DNA of 64,000 nt from Halocaridina rubra (Eukaryota > Arthropoda > Malacostraca > Decapoda > Atyidae). The stretch covers positions 1-64,000 of the forward strand of contig JAXCGZ010009855.1 in NCBI GenBank assembly GCA_037179515.1, given 5' to 3'. Positions 48,961-61,808 of the stretch are shown one piece after another. The notes under the pieces were generated by a model. The model was given only the letters and a program-made list of their open reading frames with translations. It was not told where the DNA came from and ran no database searches. Position numbers and translations under genes: made by a program. Position 1 is the stretch's first letter. Every line of letters begins with the position of its first letter.

Positions 48961-49094
48961 AAATTGCCAATTATTAGCATAGTAGCTAAGGTTAATCTAA
49001 AATTTAATGCAGTACCAAAATTTCAAAAGGCTAGCACAATGCCCTTTCATTATAAGAAATTAGTAGAGGATTCTTTTGAGAAATTGGTTTCTGA

Positions 49095-49801
49095 TGACAT
49101 TATAGAGCCAGTAAGTATTAGTGGGTGGCTCCCATTGCTCTAGAATTAAAAGTAGATAAGAAATCTACGAGAATTTGTGGAGATTTTATAGAGATGAATC
49201 AAAACACTGTTTGTGATAAATATCCACTTCCAAGGGTAGATGAGTTTTTATCAGTAGTTGGCAAGCGTAAACATTTTCTAAAATTGATCTTGAAAATGCA
49301 TACTTGCAATTACCAGTTGATGATGAAAGCCAAAAGCTTCTTGTAATAAATACTCATAAAGGTCTTTTAAAATATAAAAGACTTCCTTTTGGATTGGCAT
49401 CATCCCCAGCTATCTTTCAAAGATATATTTCTCAGAATATGATGAATACTGATGGTGTTGTAGCCTGTTTAGATGATATGTTTGTTGGAGGACAAACACA
49501 AAAAGAGCATGATGAAAGACTAGAGAGAGCTTTGAGGGAATTCCAGAAGTACAATGTAGCTATAAGTAAAAAGAAAACTGTTTTGAATACTGATTTGCAT
49601 GAATATTTAGGCTATGTCATTTCTGGTGATGGAATTAAACCATCACCCAAAAAACTTGAAGCAATTTTGGAAGAACCCCCTCCAAAGTCTGTCAGTGATG
49701 TACAATCTTTTTTGGGTAAGGTTACCTATTATAGCAGATTTGTAAAGAATTTTTCTAGTACTTTGTCTCCCGGATATGATTTGTTAAATGGTCATCTGTA
49801 G
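49095..49801 (+). pseudogene. Gypsy pol: reverse transcriptase
   Basis: Two overlapping frames (49125-49346 and 49304-49801), split by a frameshift near 49290. Blocks: RICGDFIEMNQ, KYPLPRVDEFLS, YKRLPFGLASSPAIFQ, catalytic box ACLDDMFVGG (LDD core kept), YLGYVISGDGIKP and FLGKVTYYSRFVKNF. Gypsy-type. Confidence 0.88.
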
Positions 49802-50140
49802 AAGCTAATGCTTTCAATAAGATCAAATCGGAGTTATCCAAGTCTGAATTTCTTGCTAATTTTGAGGGAAATCATCCAGTAATTGTAGAAGTAGATGCAT
49901 CTCCAGTGGGTGTTAACTGCATTTTGATGCAAGAAAGGCATCTTATCGAAAAAATAGTCTATTTTGCTAGTAAAAAGTTATCATCTGCAAAAGTAAATTA
50001 CTCCCAGTTAAAGCTCTGGATTTGGACTATAATGTAAGCAAATTTAAATATTTTTTATTGGGTCATAGATTTATTCTTAGAACTGATCACAGACCATTAC
50101 TTGGATTGTTTGGTAGAACCAAACAGATTCTGTAAATGCA
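49802..50140 (+). pseudogene. Gypsy pol: RNase H
   Basis: EVDASPVGVNCILMQ, ASKKLSSAK, a frameshift near 50005, then KYFLLGHRFILRTDHRPLLG. This is the usual RNase H after a Gypsy RT. Confidence 0.75.
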
Positions 50141-50330
50141 AATGCTAGAGTGCAGCGATGGGCTATGCTTTTGTCACAGTATGATCATGACTTAAATTTT
50201 TAAGTAGGAAAAGATAATGTTGTCGCGAATGCACTCAGTCGGTTGCCAATACTGGATTCTAGTTTGGATTCTAGTACCCCTAATGAATATGTTCATGTTA
50301 TAGAAGCTTTGAGTAATCAAGATATTTCTT

Positions 50331-50760
50331 GTGGGCAGCCACAGTAAATCGAAAGAAATGGTGCTAAATGGCGAGACACCACCGGCAGTTGATGAAAATC
50401 GCTGGAAACAGCGAGAAATAAAAAAAAATGGCGAGACTTAGTGAGTAATCAAAGATTGCAGTGAAAGCTGGTAGGAAACCTTAGATAACAGCGAGAAATT
50501 AAAGGATATGTCTAAAAAACACCGGAAACAGCGAAATATTGCAAGATTTCGGCCATAACAGTGACATATTTCAGATACTATAGTGAGAAACGACAAGGAA
50601 CCAAATCCATTTGGAGCAACACAGGTCAAGAAACGTACAAAGAAATCAATAAGTAAAATAAATAAATAAAAATAAGAGAAAGTAAATTAATAGAAGAAAT
50701 AAATTTCATATATCAAATACGAAAAGCACAGTTATGCGCGAAGCCAGAAATTCTCATAGT
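50331..50760. other. Unexplained segment inside pol with a degenerate short repeat
   Basis: About 420 bp where pol coding sequence is lost between NQDISC (about 50320) and LCDFCPTLSDYS (about 50770). It carries several copies of an AACAGCGAGAAAT-like motif (50407, 50486, 50526, 50556, 50580). It looks like a small insertion of unknown type; no target duplication identified. Confidence 0.5.
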
Positions 50761-50769
50761 TTAAAGATT

Positions 50770-51430
50770 TTTCAATGTGTGATTTTTGCCCAACATTATC
50801 TGATTACTCTGTTGTAAAATCAGATTTAAGCATTTATGATGGTATTCTTTTATATTGGAACCATGTATTTACATCTGCTGATATGTGAGTGCAGTACTTG
50901 AACAGCTGCATGTAGGTCATAACGGTATCAATGCAATGAAAGCAGAAGCCTGTAATTGGATTTGATTGCCCAAATTGGGCCAGGACATTTCAGAAATAAC
51001 TAAATCTTGTTATTTTTTTTTTTATTTCCAGACTCCACAGTCAGCAGTATTATCCTGGTCATAAACTGGGAAACCTTGGTGTAGGTTACATAAAGACTAT
51101 GCTGGTCCAATTGGTGACTTATTTTTTGATAATTGTAGATTCCCACACAAAATTTTTGGATGTTCATGTTCCTAGATCTACCACATCAGCAGTAATTATT
51201 GCTAAGTTAAGGCAGAGTTTTTGTAATTTTGGATTACCAAGAATAATTGTTTCTGACAATACCCCTTATTTTGTGTTTGAGGAGATGCAGTTTTTCCTGA
51301 GGAAGAATGGCATTAAACACGTTACACCTGCTCCTTATAACCCTTCTTTTAACGGCTTAGCCAAAAGGGCAGTAAAAACTTTCAAAGAGGGTCTTAGAAA
51401 TTTACTGATGGGGATATTAATACCATAGTA
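50770..51430 (+). pseudogene. Gypsy pol: integrase
   Basis: HHCC-like region (HVGHNGINAMKAEACNW, about 50910-50960) and catalytic core 51099-51428: first Asp in IIVDSHTKFLDVHV, second in IIVSDNTPYF, and the third-acid block NPSFNGLAKRAVKTF, where Lys replaces the expected Glu. The frame is broken near 50890 and 51420. Confidence 0.82.
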
Positions 51431-51529
51431 TGTAGGTTTGTGTATAATCATAGAAGAGTTGTACATTCCTCCACTGGGAAGACTCCAGCTAATATGATGT
51501 TTAACCGTAACTTTTGGGGAAATGTAGAA

Positions 51530-52022
51530 AAAAATTAAACCTCAAGGAAAAAGTGAGAAGGCACTGCAGAAAGAATGTAAATTTGAAAAGTCAGAAAATA
51601 AAGTAGATGATGCAGTTTTTGTTAAAAATTATGGTCAAGGTAAGTCTTGGTTAGAAGGTAAAATCTTAGAAGTACTTAGTGTTTGTAACTACAAAGCACA
51701 ACATAAAAATTTTGGCAATATAGTTTGGGAAAGACATCCAGACCAACTTATGCCTAGATTTACTCCTAGTGTAGAAGAATGCTTTTTTCCTAGTAATAAT
51801 CAGAATTATGGTGGTACTTGTAAGCCAATTTTGTCTTCTATTTCAACTAGTCTTACATCAAATTCTGATGTGATTAAAGAACCAGAGAGTAATGTTATAA
51901 ATCCTAATAGCATAGTTGAGAGTTCTGATAACTCCATGCATGCTCCCATGACAGTGCTAGAACCAGTACCCCTTCGTAGGTCTGGTAGAACTACAAAACC
52001 GCCAGAGCGGTTAGATTTGTAA
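51530..52022 (+). pseudogene. Gypsy pol C-terminal part
   Basis: Integrase C-terminal region ending in PVPLRRSGRTTKPPERLDL, a frequent Gypsy/Copia pol terminus (open part 51750-52022), followed by about 95 bp to the 3' LTR. Confidence 0.75.
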
Positions 52023-52118
52023 AGTGGGTATATATTGAATGTTAACTAGTATTATAATTATAACCACTTGAATACTTTGAAAATAGAAGCTGATCTTTTT
52101 TCTTTGGGAAAAGAAAAT

Positions 52119-52371
52119 GTGAGAGTTGAGGTATAATTATTTATTACTGTTTCTTATTATTTATTCTGATTGTTTTCTTATTTGTATTTATTTCCTATTA
52201 ATTAGAGTTTAATTCTCTTGTTTTGATATTTTTGTACTTATACTTGATTCATCTATTGTTGATGCCCATATGAGTGGCAAGTATTGTTTATAACAGCTTC
52301 AAAATAAAGCCCTAGTTTATTATATAATTAATTTTACCTTGGCATAAAATTAATAGACTTAGGACCCAATA
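52119..52371 (+). repeat. 3' LTR
   Basis: 253 bp, direct repeat of the 5' LTR, TGTGAGAG to CCCAATA. Confidence 0.88.
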
Positions 52372-52376
52372 CATAT
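52372..52376. repeat. Target-site duplication (right) of the Gypsy element
   Basis: CATAT, identical to 47118-47122. Confidence 0.85.
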
Positions 52377-52990
52377 CTCTCTCAATGCACATTTCTATAA
52401 TTTTTTCTCAACTCTCATTATTACCAGGTGCTCCATGTTTGCCAATTACACCATCCAATGGCTCATTCCCTACTCTAGCATTCATATCTCCCATCAACAC
52501 CACATTCACATTCATTTCCAAGCCATCCATAAACTTTATCAACTTCATCCACAATTCTTCTTTTCCTTCCTCACTTCTTTCACTGTCAGGGCCACATGCG
52601 CTCACAAGCACCCAAACCTGGCATCGCAGTCTCATTTTAGCCACTATTTCTCCAGATGATGATTCCTTTCATTGCTCCACACACTTACTTATCTATTCAC
52701 TTATCAACTCCAGACACCCTACATGCCACACTCCTAAATTTCACCTCACCATTCCCTTAGCTCAGTACAAGTACACCAAACTTTCTAGCCATAAACATAC
52801 TCCCTATCACCTCCCTCTTACTTTCTCATACACCACAACCACGCACATTCAGAGACCCAGTTAGAGTTCTGGATGGATATCTTCTTCCAGAGTACCCCAG
52901 CAGTTCTTAGCCACATGTAGAATAAAAAGTAGAGACAAGTGTTTCCCGGTCTCCCAGTCTGCTATATTTAGTCAAGTTTTACGATATGCA
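52377..52990 (-). mobile_element. RTE-like LINE, copy 3 (5' portion)
   Basis: Continuation of 44850-47122 across the Gypsy insertion. Contains the APE N-terminal half and a 5' leader with LNVRGCG near 52840, comparable to LNVLGC of the other RTE copies. Confidence 0.75.
52408..52644 (-). pseudogene. RTE APE N-terminal part (copy 3)
   Basis: 78 codons: VLVSACGPDSERSEEGKEE, LMGDMNARVGNEPLDG and GKHGAPGNNES. It lines up with VSAYGPECERSEEERDE and GDLNARVGDG of the 14.9-kb copy and ends at the Gypsy insertion. Confidence 0.8.
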
Positions 52991-53007
52991 AGGGAAAACA
53001 GAGGAAG

Positions 53008-53937
<930 letters not shown>

Positions 53938-54024
53938 TTACCTAATTGTGATTACCTAATTGTGTTTACGGGAAAGAGCCCAAAGCTCGTATCTTCCCTT
54001 CTCCTGATCGGTTCCATTTTAGAC

Positions 54025-54803
54025 TTAGTGATACTTATCATACCTGTCCTTAAAACTATGGATTGAGATAGCATTAACTACCTCCTCGCTTAGCCAATTC
54101 CAATTATCAACTACTCTTACACTGAAAAAGTATTTAATTACATCCTGCAAAGAGGTTTTCTTACGAAGCTTCAAACTTTGACCTCTAGTTCTAGAGCCAG
54201 CCATTCCAAAATATCGATCCCTATCCACTCTATCATAACCATGAAGGAATTTAAAGACTGTCACCATATCCCCCCTAACTCTCTAGCTTCCAGTGATGGT
54301 AAGTCTAATTCCCTCAGCCTCTCATCATAACTGTGATTGCGTATTTCTGGCACCAGTTTCGTGGCATGTCTTTGAACTTTTTCAAGCTTAGCTATGTGCT
54401 TTTTCAAGTGCGGATTCCAAAAGGGGGCTGCATATTCGAGTTTTGGCCTCACATAGGTTACATAAATATTTCTGAACATTTCCTTGTCCATGTGCCTGAA
54501 GGCTACCCTTACATTTGATAAGAATGCATATGCTGCCCTTACTATGCCATTTATATGTATTTCTGGAGACAAATCTGCCAGTATGTTTACTCCTAGATCT
54601 CTCTCATTTTCTATCTCTTGAAGTTGTACTCCAGCCACCGAGTAGTCAAGCTTGGGCCTTCTTGCACTTGTACCCATTCTCATTACCTTACATTTTGAAG
54701 TATTGAATTTCATTAGCCACTTTTCTGAACACTCATGCAGATTATTTAGATCCTCCTGGAGTTCTCTACCATTGTTCTCGTTTTGTGTGTGTGTGATTAC
54801 CAA
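54025..54803 (-). pseudogene. Satellite monomer 1 (ancestral-like edge unit)
   Basis: ORF2 C-terminal block in two frames (54025-54267, 54261-54803) because of a small deletion near 54285. It keeps the general L1x residues DRVDRD and GVQLQ, unlike the other monomers (DRVDWD, GVKLQ), and the left tail has the normal CCTAATT. It is the edge of the array. Confidence 0.85.
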
Positions 54804-54882
54804 ATTGCGATTACCTAATTGTGTTTACGGGAAAGAGCCCAAAGCTCGTATTTCCCGTCTCCTGATCGGTTCCATTTTAGAC

Positions 54883-55572
54883 TTAGTGATACTTATCATA
54901 CCTGTCCTTAAAACTATGGATTGAGATAGCATTAACTACCTCCTCGCTTAGCCAATTCCAATTATCAACTACTCTTACACTGAAAAAGTATTTCCTTACA
55001 TCCTGCAAAGAAGTTTTCTTACGAAGCTTCAAACTATGACCTCTAGTTCTAGAGCCAGCCATATCAAAATATCGATCCCAATCCACTCTATCATAACCAT
55101 GAAGGAATTTAAAGACTGTCACCATATCCCCCCTCACTCTTCTAGCTTCGAGTGTTGGTAAGTCTAATTCCCTCAGCCTCTCATCATAACTGAGATTGCG
55201 TATTTCTGGCACCAGTTTCGTGGCATGTCTTTGAACTTTTTCAAGCTTAGCTATGTTCTTTTTCAAGTTCGGATTCCAAAAGGGGGCTGCATATTCGAGT
55301 TTTGGCCTCACATAGGTTACATATATATTTCTGAACATTTCCTTGTCCATGTGCCTGAAGGCTACCCTTACATTTGATAAGAATGCATATGCTGCCCTTA
55401 CTATGCCATTTATATGTATTTCTGGAGACAAATCTGCCAGTATGTTTACTCCTAGATCTCTCTCATTTTCTGTCTCTTGAAGTTTTACTCCAGCCACCGA
55501 GTAGTCAAGCTTGGGCCTTCTTGCACTTGTACCCATTCTCATTACCTTACATTTTGAAGTATTGAATTTCAT
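54883..55572 (-). pseudogene. Satellite monomer 2, type A
   Basis: 229-codon ORF2 C-terminal block. Type A marks: NPNLKKN, HATK, and ATTGCG in the left tail 14-mer. Confidence 0.85.
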
Positions 55573-55749
55573 TAGCCACTTTTCTGAACACTCATGCAGA
55601 TTATTTAGATCCTCCTGGAGTTCTCTACCATTGTTCTCGTTTTGTGTGTGTGTGTGTGTGTGATTACCAAATTGTGATTACCTAATTGTGTTTACGGGAA
55701 AGAGCCCAAAGCTCGTATTTCCCGTCTCCTGATCGGTTCCATTTTAGAC

Positions 55750-56439
55750 TTAGTGATACTTATCATACCTATCCTTAAAACTATGGATTGAGATAGCATT
55801 AACTACCTCCTCGCTTAGCCAATTCCAATTATCAACTACTCTTACACTGAAAAAGTATTTCCTTACATCCTGCAAAGAAGTTTTCTTACCAAGCTTCAAA
55901 CTATGACCTCTAGTTCTAGAGCCAGCCATATCAAAATATCGATCCCAATCCACTCTATCATAACCATGAAGGAATTTAAAGACTGTCACCATATCCCCCC
56001 TCACTCTTCTAGCTTCGAGTGTTGGTAAGTCTAATTCCCTCAGCCTCTCATCATAACTGAGATTGCGTATTTCTGGCACCAGTTTCGTGGCTGGTCTTTG
56101 AACTTTTTCAAGCTTAGCTATGCTCTTTTTCAAGTGCGGATTCCAAAAGGGGGCTGCATATTCGAGTTTTGGCCTCACATAGGTTACATATATATTTCTG
56201 AACATTTCCTTGTCCATGTGCCTGAAGGCTACCCTTACATTTGATAAGAATGCATATGCTGCCCTTACTATGCCATTTATATGTATTTCTGGAGACAAAT
56301 CTGCCAGTATGTTTACTCCTAGATCTCTCTCATTTTCTGTCTCTTGAAGTTTTACTCCAGCCACCGAGTAGTCAAGCTTGGGCCTTCTTGCACTTGTACC
56401 CATTCTCATTACCTTACATTTTGAAGTATTGAATTTCAT
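55750..56439 (-). pseudogene. Satellite monomer 3, type B
   Basis: 229 codons. Type B marks: HLKKS, RPATK, LGKK, and CCTATCC near the stop codon. Confidence 0.85.
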
Positions 56440-56616
56440 TAGCCACTTTTCTGAACACTCATGCAGATTATTTAGATCCTCCTGGAGTTCTCTACCATTG
56501 TTCTCGTTTTGTGTGTGTGTGTGTGTGTGATTACCAAATTGTGATTACCTAATTGTGTTTACGGGAAAGAGCCCAAAGCTCGTATTTCCCGTCTCCTGAT
56601 CGGTTCCATTTTAGAC

Positions 56617-57306
56617 TTAGTGATACTTATCATACCTGTCCTTAAAACTATGGATTGAGATAGCATTAACTACCTCCTCGCTTAGCCAATTCCAATTATC
56701 AACTACTCTTACACTGAAAAAGTATTTCCTTACATCCTGCAAAGAAGTTTTCTTACCAAGCTTCAAACTATGACCTCTAGTTCTAGAGCCAGCCATATCA
56801 AAATATCGATCCCAATCCACTCTATCATAACCATGAAGGAATTTAAAGACTGTCACCATATCCCCCCTCACTCTTCTAGCTTCGAGTGTTGGTAAGTCTA
56901 ATTCCCTCAGCCTCTCATCATAACTGAGATTGCGTATTTCTGGCACCAGTTTCGTGGCTGGTCTTTGAACTTTTTCAAGCTTAGCTATGCTCTTTTTCAA
57001 GTGCGGATTCCAAAAGGGGGCTGCATATTCGAGTTTTGGCCTCACATAGGTTACATATATATTTCTGAACATTTCCTTGTCCATGTGCCTGAAGGCTACC
57101 CTTACATTTGATAAGAATGCATATGCTGCCCTTACTATGCCATTTATATGTATTTCTGGAGACAAATCTGCCAGTATGTTTACTCCTAGATCTCTCTCAT
57201 TTTCTGTCTCTTGAAGTTTTACTCCAGCCACCGAGTAGTCAAGCTTGGGCCTTCTTGCACTTGTACCCATTCTCATTACCTTACATTTTGAAGTATTGAA
57301 TTTCAT
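56617..57306 (-). pseudogene. Satellite monomer 4, type C
   Basis: 229 codons. Like type B in protein but with CCTGTCC near the stop. Confidence 0.85.
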
Positions 57307-57483
57307 TAGCCACTTTTCTGAACACTCATGCAGATTATTTAGATCCTCCTGGAGTTCTCTACCATTGTTCTCGTTTTGTGTGTGTGTGTGTGTGTGATTA
57401 CCAAATTGTGATTACCTAATTGTGTTTACGGGAAAGAGCCCAAAGCTCGTATTTCCCGTCTCCTGATCGGTTCCATTTTAGAC

Positions 57484-58269
57484 TTAGTGATACTTATCAT
57501 ACCTGTCCTTAAAACTATGGATTGAGATAGCATTAACTACCTCCTCGCTTAGCCAATTCCAATTATCAACTACTCTTACACTGAAAAAGTATTTCCTTAC
57601 ATCCTGCAAAGAAGTTTTCTTACGAAGCTTCAAACTATGACCTCTAGTTCTAGAGCCAGCCATATCAAAACATCGATCCCAATCCACTCTATCATAACCA
57701 TGAAGGAATTTAAAGACTGTCACCATATCCCCCCTCACTCTTCTAGCTTCGGGTGTTGGTAAGTCTAATTCCCTCAGCCTCTCATCATAACTGAGATTGC
57801 GTATTTCTGGCACCAGTTTCGTGGCATGTCTTTGAACTTTTTCAAGCTTAGCTATGTTCTTTTTCAAGTGCGGATTCCAAAAGGGGGCTGCATATTCGAG
57901 TTTTGGCCTCACATAGGTTACATATATATTTCTGAACATTTCCTTGTCCATGTGCCTGAAGGCTACCCTTACATTTGATAAGAATGCATATGCTGCCCTT
58001 ACTATGCCATTTATATGTATTTCTGGAGACAAATCTGCCAGTATGTTTACTCCTAGATCTCTCTCATTTTCTGTCTCTTGAAGTTTTACTCCAGCCACCG
58101 AGTAGTCAAGCTTGGGCCTTCTTGCACTTGTACCCATTCTCATTACCTTACATTTTGAAGTATTGAATTTCATTAGCCACTTTTCTGAACACTCATGCAG
58201 ATTATTTAGATCCTCCTGGAGTTCTCTACCATTGTTCTCGTTTTGTGTGTGTGTGTGTGTGATTACCAA
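57484..58269 (-). pseudogene. Satellite monomer 5, type D
   Basis: Frame open into the (CA)n (261 codons). Type D marks: PTPEARR and DRCFD (Leu to Pro, Tyr to Cys). Confidence 0.85.
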
Positions 58270-58348
58270 ATTGCGATTACCTAATTGTGTTTACGGGAAA
58301 GAGCCCAAAGCTCGTATTTCCCGTCTCCTGATCGGTTCCATTTTAGAC

Positions 58349-59038
58349 TTAGTGATACTTATCATACCTGTCCTTAAAACTATGGATTGAGATAGCATTA
58401 ACTACCTCCTCGCTTAGCCAATTCCAATTATCAACTACTCTTACACTGAAAAAGTATTTCCTTACATCCTGCAAAGAAGTTTTCTTACGAAGCTTCAAAC
58501 TATGACCTCTAGTTCTAGAGCCAGCCATATCAAAATATCGATCCCAATCCACTCTATCATAACCATGAAGGAATTTAAAGACTGTCACCATATCCCCCCT
58601 CACTCTTCTAGCTTCGAGTGTTGGTAAGTCTAATTCCCTCAGCCTCTCATCATAACTGAGATTGCGTATTTCTGGCACCAGTTTCGTGGCATGTCTTTGA
58701 ACTTTTTCAAGCTTAGCTATGTTCTTTTTCAAGTTCGGATTCCAAAAGGGGGCTGCATATTCGAGTTTTGGCCTCACATAGGTTACATATATATTTCTGA
58801 ACATTTCCTTGTCCATGTGCCTGAAGGCTACCCTTACATTTGATAAGAATGCATATGCTGCCCTTACTATGCCATTTATATGTATTTCTGGAGACAAATC
58901 TGCCAGTATGTTTACTCCTAGATCTCTCTCATTTTCTGTCTCTTGAAGTTTTACTCCAGCCACCGAGTAGTCAAGCTTGGGCCTTCTTGCACTTGTACCC
59001 ATTCTCATTACCTTACATTTTGAAGTATTGAATTTCAT
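58349..59038 (-). pseudogene. Satellite monomer 6, type A
   Basis: Same protein as monomer 2 (NPNLKKN), 3,466 bp away: start of the second higher-order copy. Confidence 0.85.
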
Positions 59039-59215
59039 TAGCCACTTTTCTGAACACTCATGCAGATTATTTAGATCCTCCTGGAGTTCTCTACCATTGT
59101 TCTCGTTTTGTGTGTGTGTGTGTGTGTGATTACCAAATTGTGATTACCTAATTGTGTTTACGGGAAAGAGCCCAAAGCTCGTATTTCCCGTCTCCTGATC
59201 GGTTCCATTTTAGAC

Positions 59216-59905
59216 TTAGTGATACTTATCATACCTATCCTTAAAACTATGGATTGAGATAGCATTAACTACCTCCTCGCTTAGCCAATTCCAATTATCA
59301 ACTACTCTTACACTGAAAAAGTATTTCCTTACATCCTGCAAAGAAGTTTTCTTACCAAGCTTCAAACTATGACCTCTAGTTCTAGAGCCAGCCATATCAA
59401 AATATCGATCCCAATCCACTCTATCATAACCATGAAGGAATTTAAAGACTGTCACCATATCCCCCCTCACTCTTCTAGCTTCGAGTGTTGGTAAGTCTAA
59501 TTCCCTCAGCCTCTCATCATAACTGAGATTGCGTATTTCTGGCACCAGTTTCGTGGCTGGTCTTTGAACTTTTTCAAGCTTAGCTATGCTCTTTTTCAAG
59601 TGCGGATTCCAAAAGGGGGCTGCATATTCGAGTTTTGGCCTCACATAGGTTACATATATATTTCTGAACATTTCCTTGTCCATGTGCCTGAAGGCTACCC
59701 TTACATTTGATAAGAATGCATATGCTGCCCTTACTATGCCATTTATATGTATTTCTGGAGACAAATCTGCCAGTATGTTTACTCCTAGATCTCTCTCATT
59801 TTCTGTCTCTTGAAGTTTTACTCCAGCCACCGAGTAGTCAAGCTTGGGCCTTCTTGCACTTGTACCCATTCTCATTACCTTACATTTTGAAGTATTGAAT
59901 TTCAT
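59216..59905 (-). pseudogene. Satellite monomer 7, type B
   Basis: Same marks as monomer 3 including CCTATCC. Confidence 0.85.
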
Positions 59906-60082
59906 TAGCCACTTTTCTGAACACTCATGCAGATTATTTAGATCCTCCTGGAGTTCTCTACCATTGTTCTCGTTTTGTGTGTGTGTGTGTGTGTGATTAC
60001 CAAATTGTGATTACCTAATTGTGTTTACGGGAAAGAGCCCAAAGCTCGTATTTCCCGTCTCCTGATCGGTTCCATTTTAGAC

Positions 60083-60772
60083 TTAGTGATACTTATCATA
60101 CCTGTCCTTAAAACTATGGATTGAGATAGCATTAACTACCTCCTCGCTTAGCCAATTCCAATTATCAACTACTCTTACACTGAAAAAGTATTTCCTTACA
60201 TCCTGCAAAGAAGTTTTCTTACCAAGCTTCAAACTATGACCTCTAGTTCTAGAGCCAGCCATATCAAAATATCGATCCCAATCCACTCTATCATAACCAT
60301 GAAGGAATTTAAAGACTGTCACCATATCCCCCCTCACTCTTCTAGCTTCGAGTGTTGGTAAGTCTAATTCCCTCAGCCTCTCATCATAACTGAGATTGCG
60401 TATTTCTGGCACCAGTTTCGTGGCTGGTCTTTGAACTTTTTCAAGCTTAGCTATGCTCTTTTTCAAGTGCGGATTCCAAAAGGGGGCTGCATATTCGAGT
60501 TTTGGCCTCACATAGGTTACATATATATTTCTGAACATTTCCTTGTCCATGTGCCTGAAGGCTACCCTTACATTTGATAAGAATGCATATGCTGCCCTTA
60601 CTATGCCATTTATATGTATTTCTGGAGACAAATCTGCCAGTATGTTTACTCCTAGATCTCTCTCATTTTCTGTCTCTTGAAGTTTTACTCCAGCCACCGA
60701 GTAGTCAAGCTTGGGCCTTCTTGCACTTGTACCCATTCTCATTACCTTACATTTTGAAGTATTGAATTTCAT
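60083..60772 (-). pseudogene. Satellite monomer 8, type C
   Basis: Same marks as monomer 4. Confidence 0.85.
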
Positions 60773-60949
60773 TAGCCACTTTTCTGAACACTCATGCAGA
60801 TTATTTAGATCCTCCTGGAGTTCTCTACCATTGTTCTCGTTTTGTGTGTGTGTGTGTGTGTGATTACCAAATTGTGATTACCTAATTGTGTTTACGGGAA
60901 AGAGCCCAAAGCTCGTATTTCCCGTCTCCTGATCGGTTCCATTTTAGAC

Positions 60950-61729
60950 TTAGTGATACTTATCATACCTGTCCTTAAAACTATGGATTGAGATAGCATT
61001 AACTACCTCCTCGCTTAGCCAATTCCAATTATCAACTACTCTTACACTGAAAAAGTATTTCCTTACATCCTGCAAAGAAGTTTTCTTACGAAGCTTCAAA
61101 CTATGACCTCTAGTTCTAGAGCCAGCCATATCAAAACATCGATCCCAATCCACTCTATCATAACCATGAAGGAATTTAAAGACTGTCACCATATCCCCCC
61201 TCACTCTTCTAGCTTCGGGTGTTGGTAAGTCTAATTCCCTCAGCCTCTCATCATAACTGAGATTGCGTATTTCTGGCACCAGTTTCGTGGCATGTCTTTG
61301 AACTTTTTCAAGCTTAGCTATGTTCTTTTTCAAGTGCGGATTCCAAAAGGGGGCTGCATATTCGAGTTTTGGCCTCACATAGGTTACATATATATTTCTG
61401 AACATTTCCTTGTCCATGTGCCTGAAGGCTACCCTTACATTTGATAAGAATGCATATGCTGCCCTTACTATGCCATTTATATGTATTTCTGGAGACAAAT
61501 CTGCCAGTATGTTTACTCCTAGATCTCTCTCATTTTCTGTCTCTTGAAGTTTTACTCCAGCCACCGAGTAGTCAAGCTTGGGCCTTCTTGCACTTGTACC
61601 CATTCTCATTACCTTACATTTTGAAGTATTGAATTTCATTAGCCACTTTTCTGAACACTCATGCAGATTATTTAGATCCTCCTGGAGTTCTCTACCATTG
61701 TTCTCGTTTTGTGTGTGTGTGATTACCAA
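60950..61729 (-). pseudogene. Satellite monomer 9, type D
   Basis: Same marks as monomer 5 (PTPEARR, DRCFD); its (GT)n is 6 bp shorter (259-codon open frame). Confidence 0.85.
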
Positions 61730-61808
61730 ATTGCGATTACCTAATTGTGTTTACGGGAAAGAGCCCAAAGCTCGTATTTCCCGTCTCCTGATCGGTTCCA
61801 TTTTAGAC

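Larger units (their letters stand above)
47123..52371 (+). mobile_element. Gypsy-type LTR retrotransposon
   Basis: 5.25-kb element: 5' LTR 47123-47378, primer-site-like TTTTTGGCGACGAG just after it, gag, pol in the order protease-RT-RNase H-integrase (Gypsy order), and 3' LTR 52119-52371. Flanked by perfect CATAT duplications and inserted in the APE of an RTE element. The LTRs differ at roughly 10% of sites by eye, and gag and pol have multiple stops and frameshifts, so the insertion is not recent. Confidence 0.9.
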
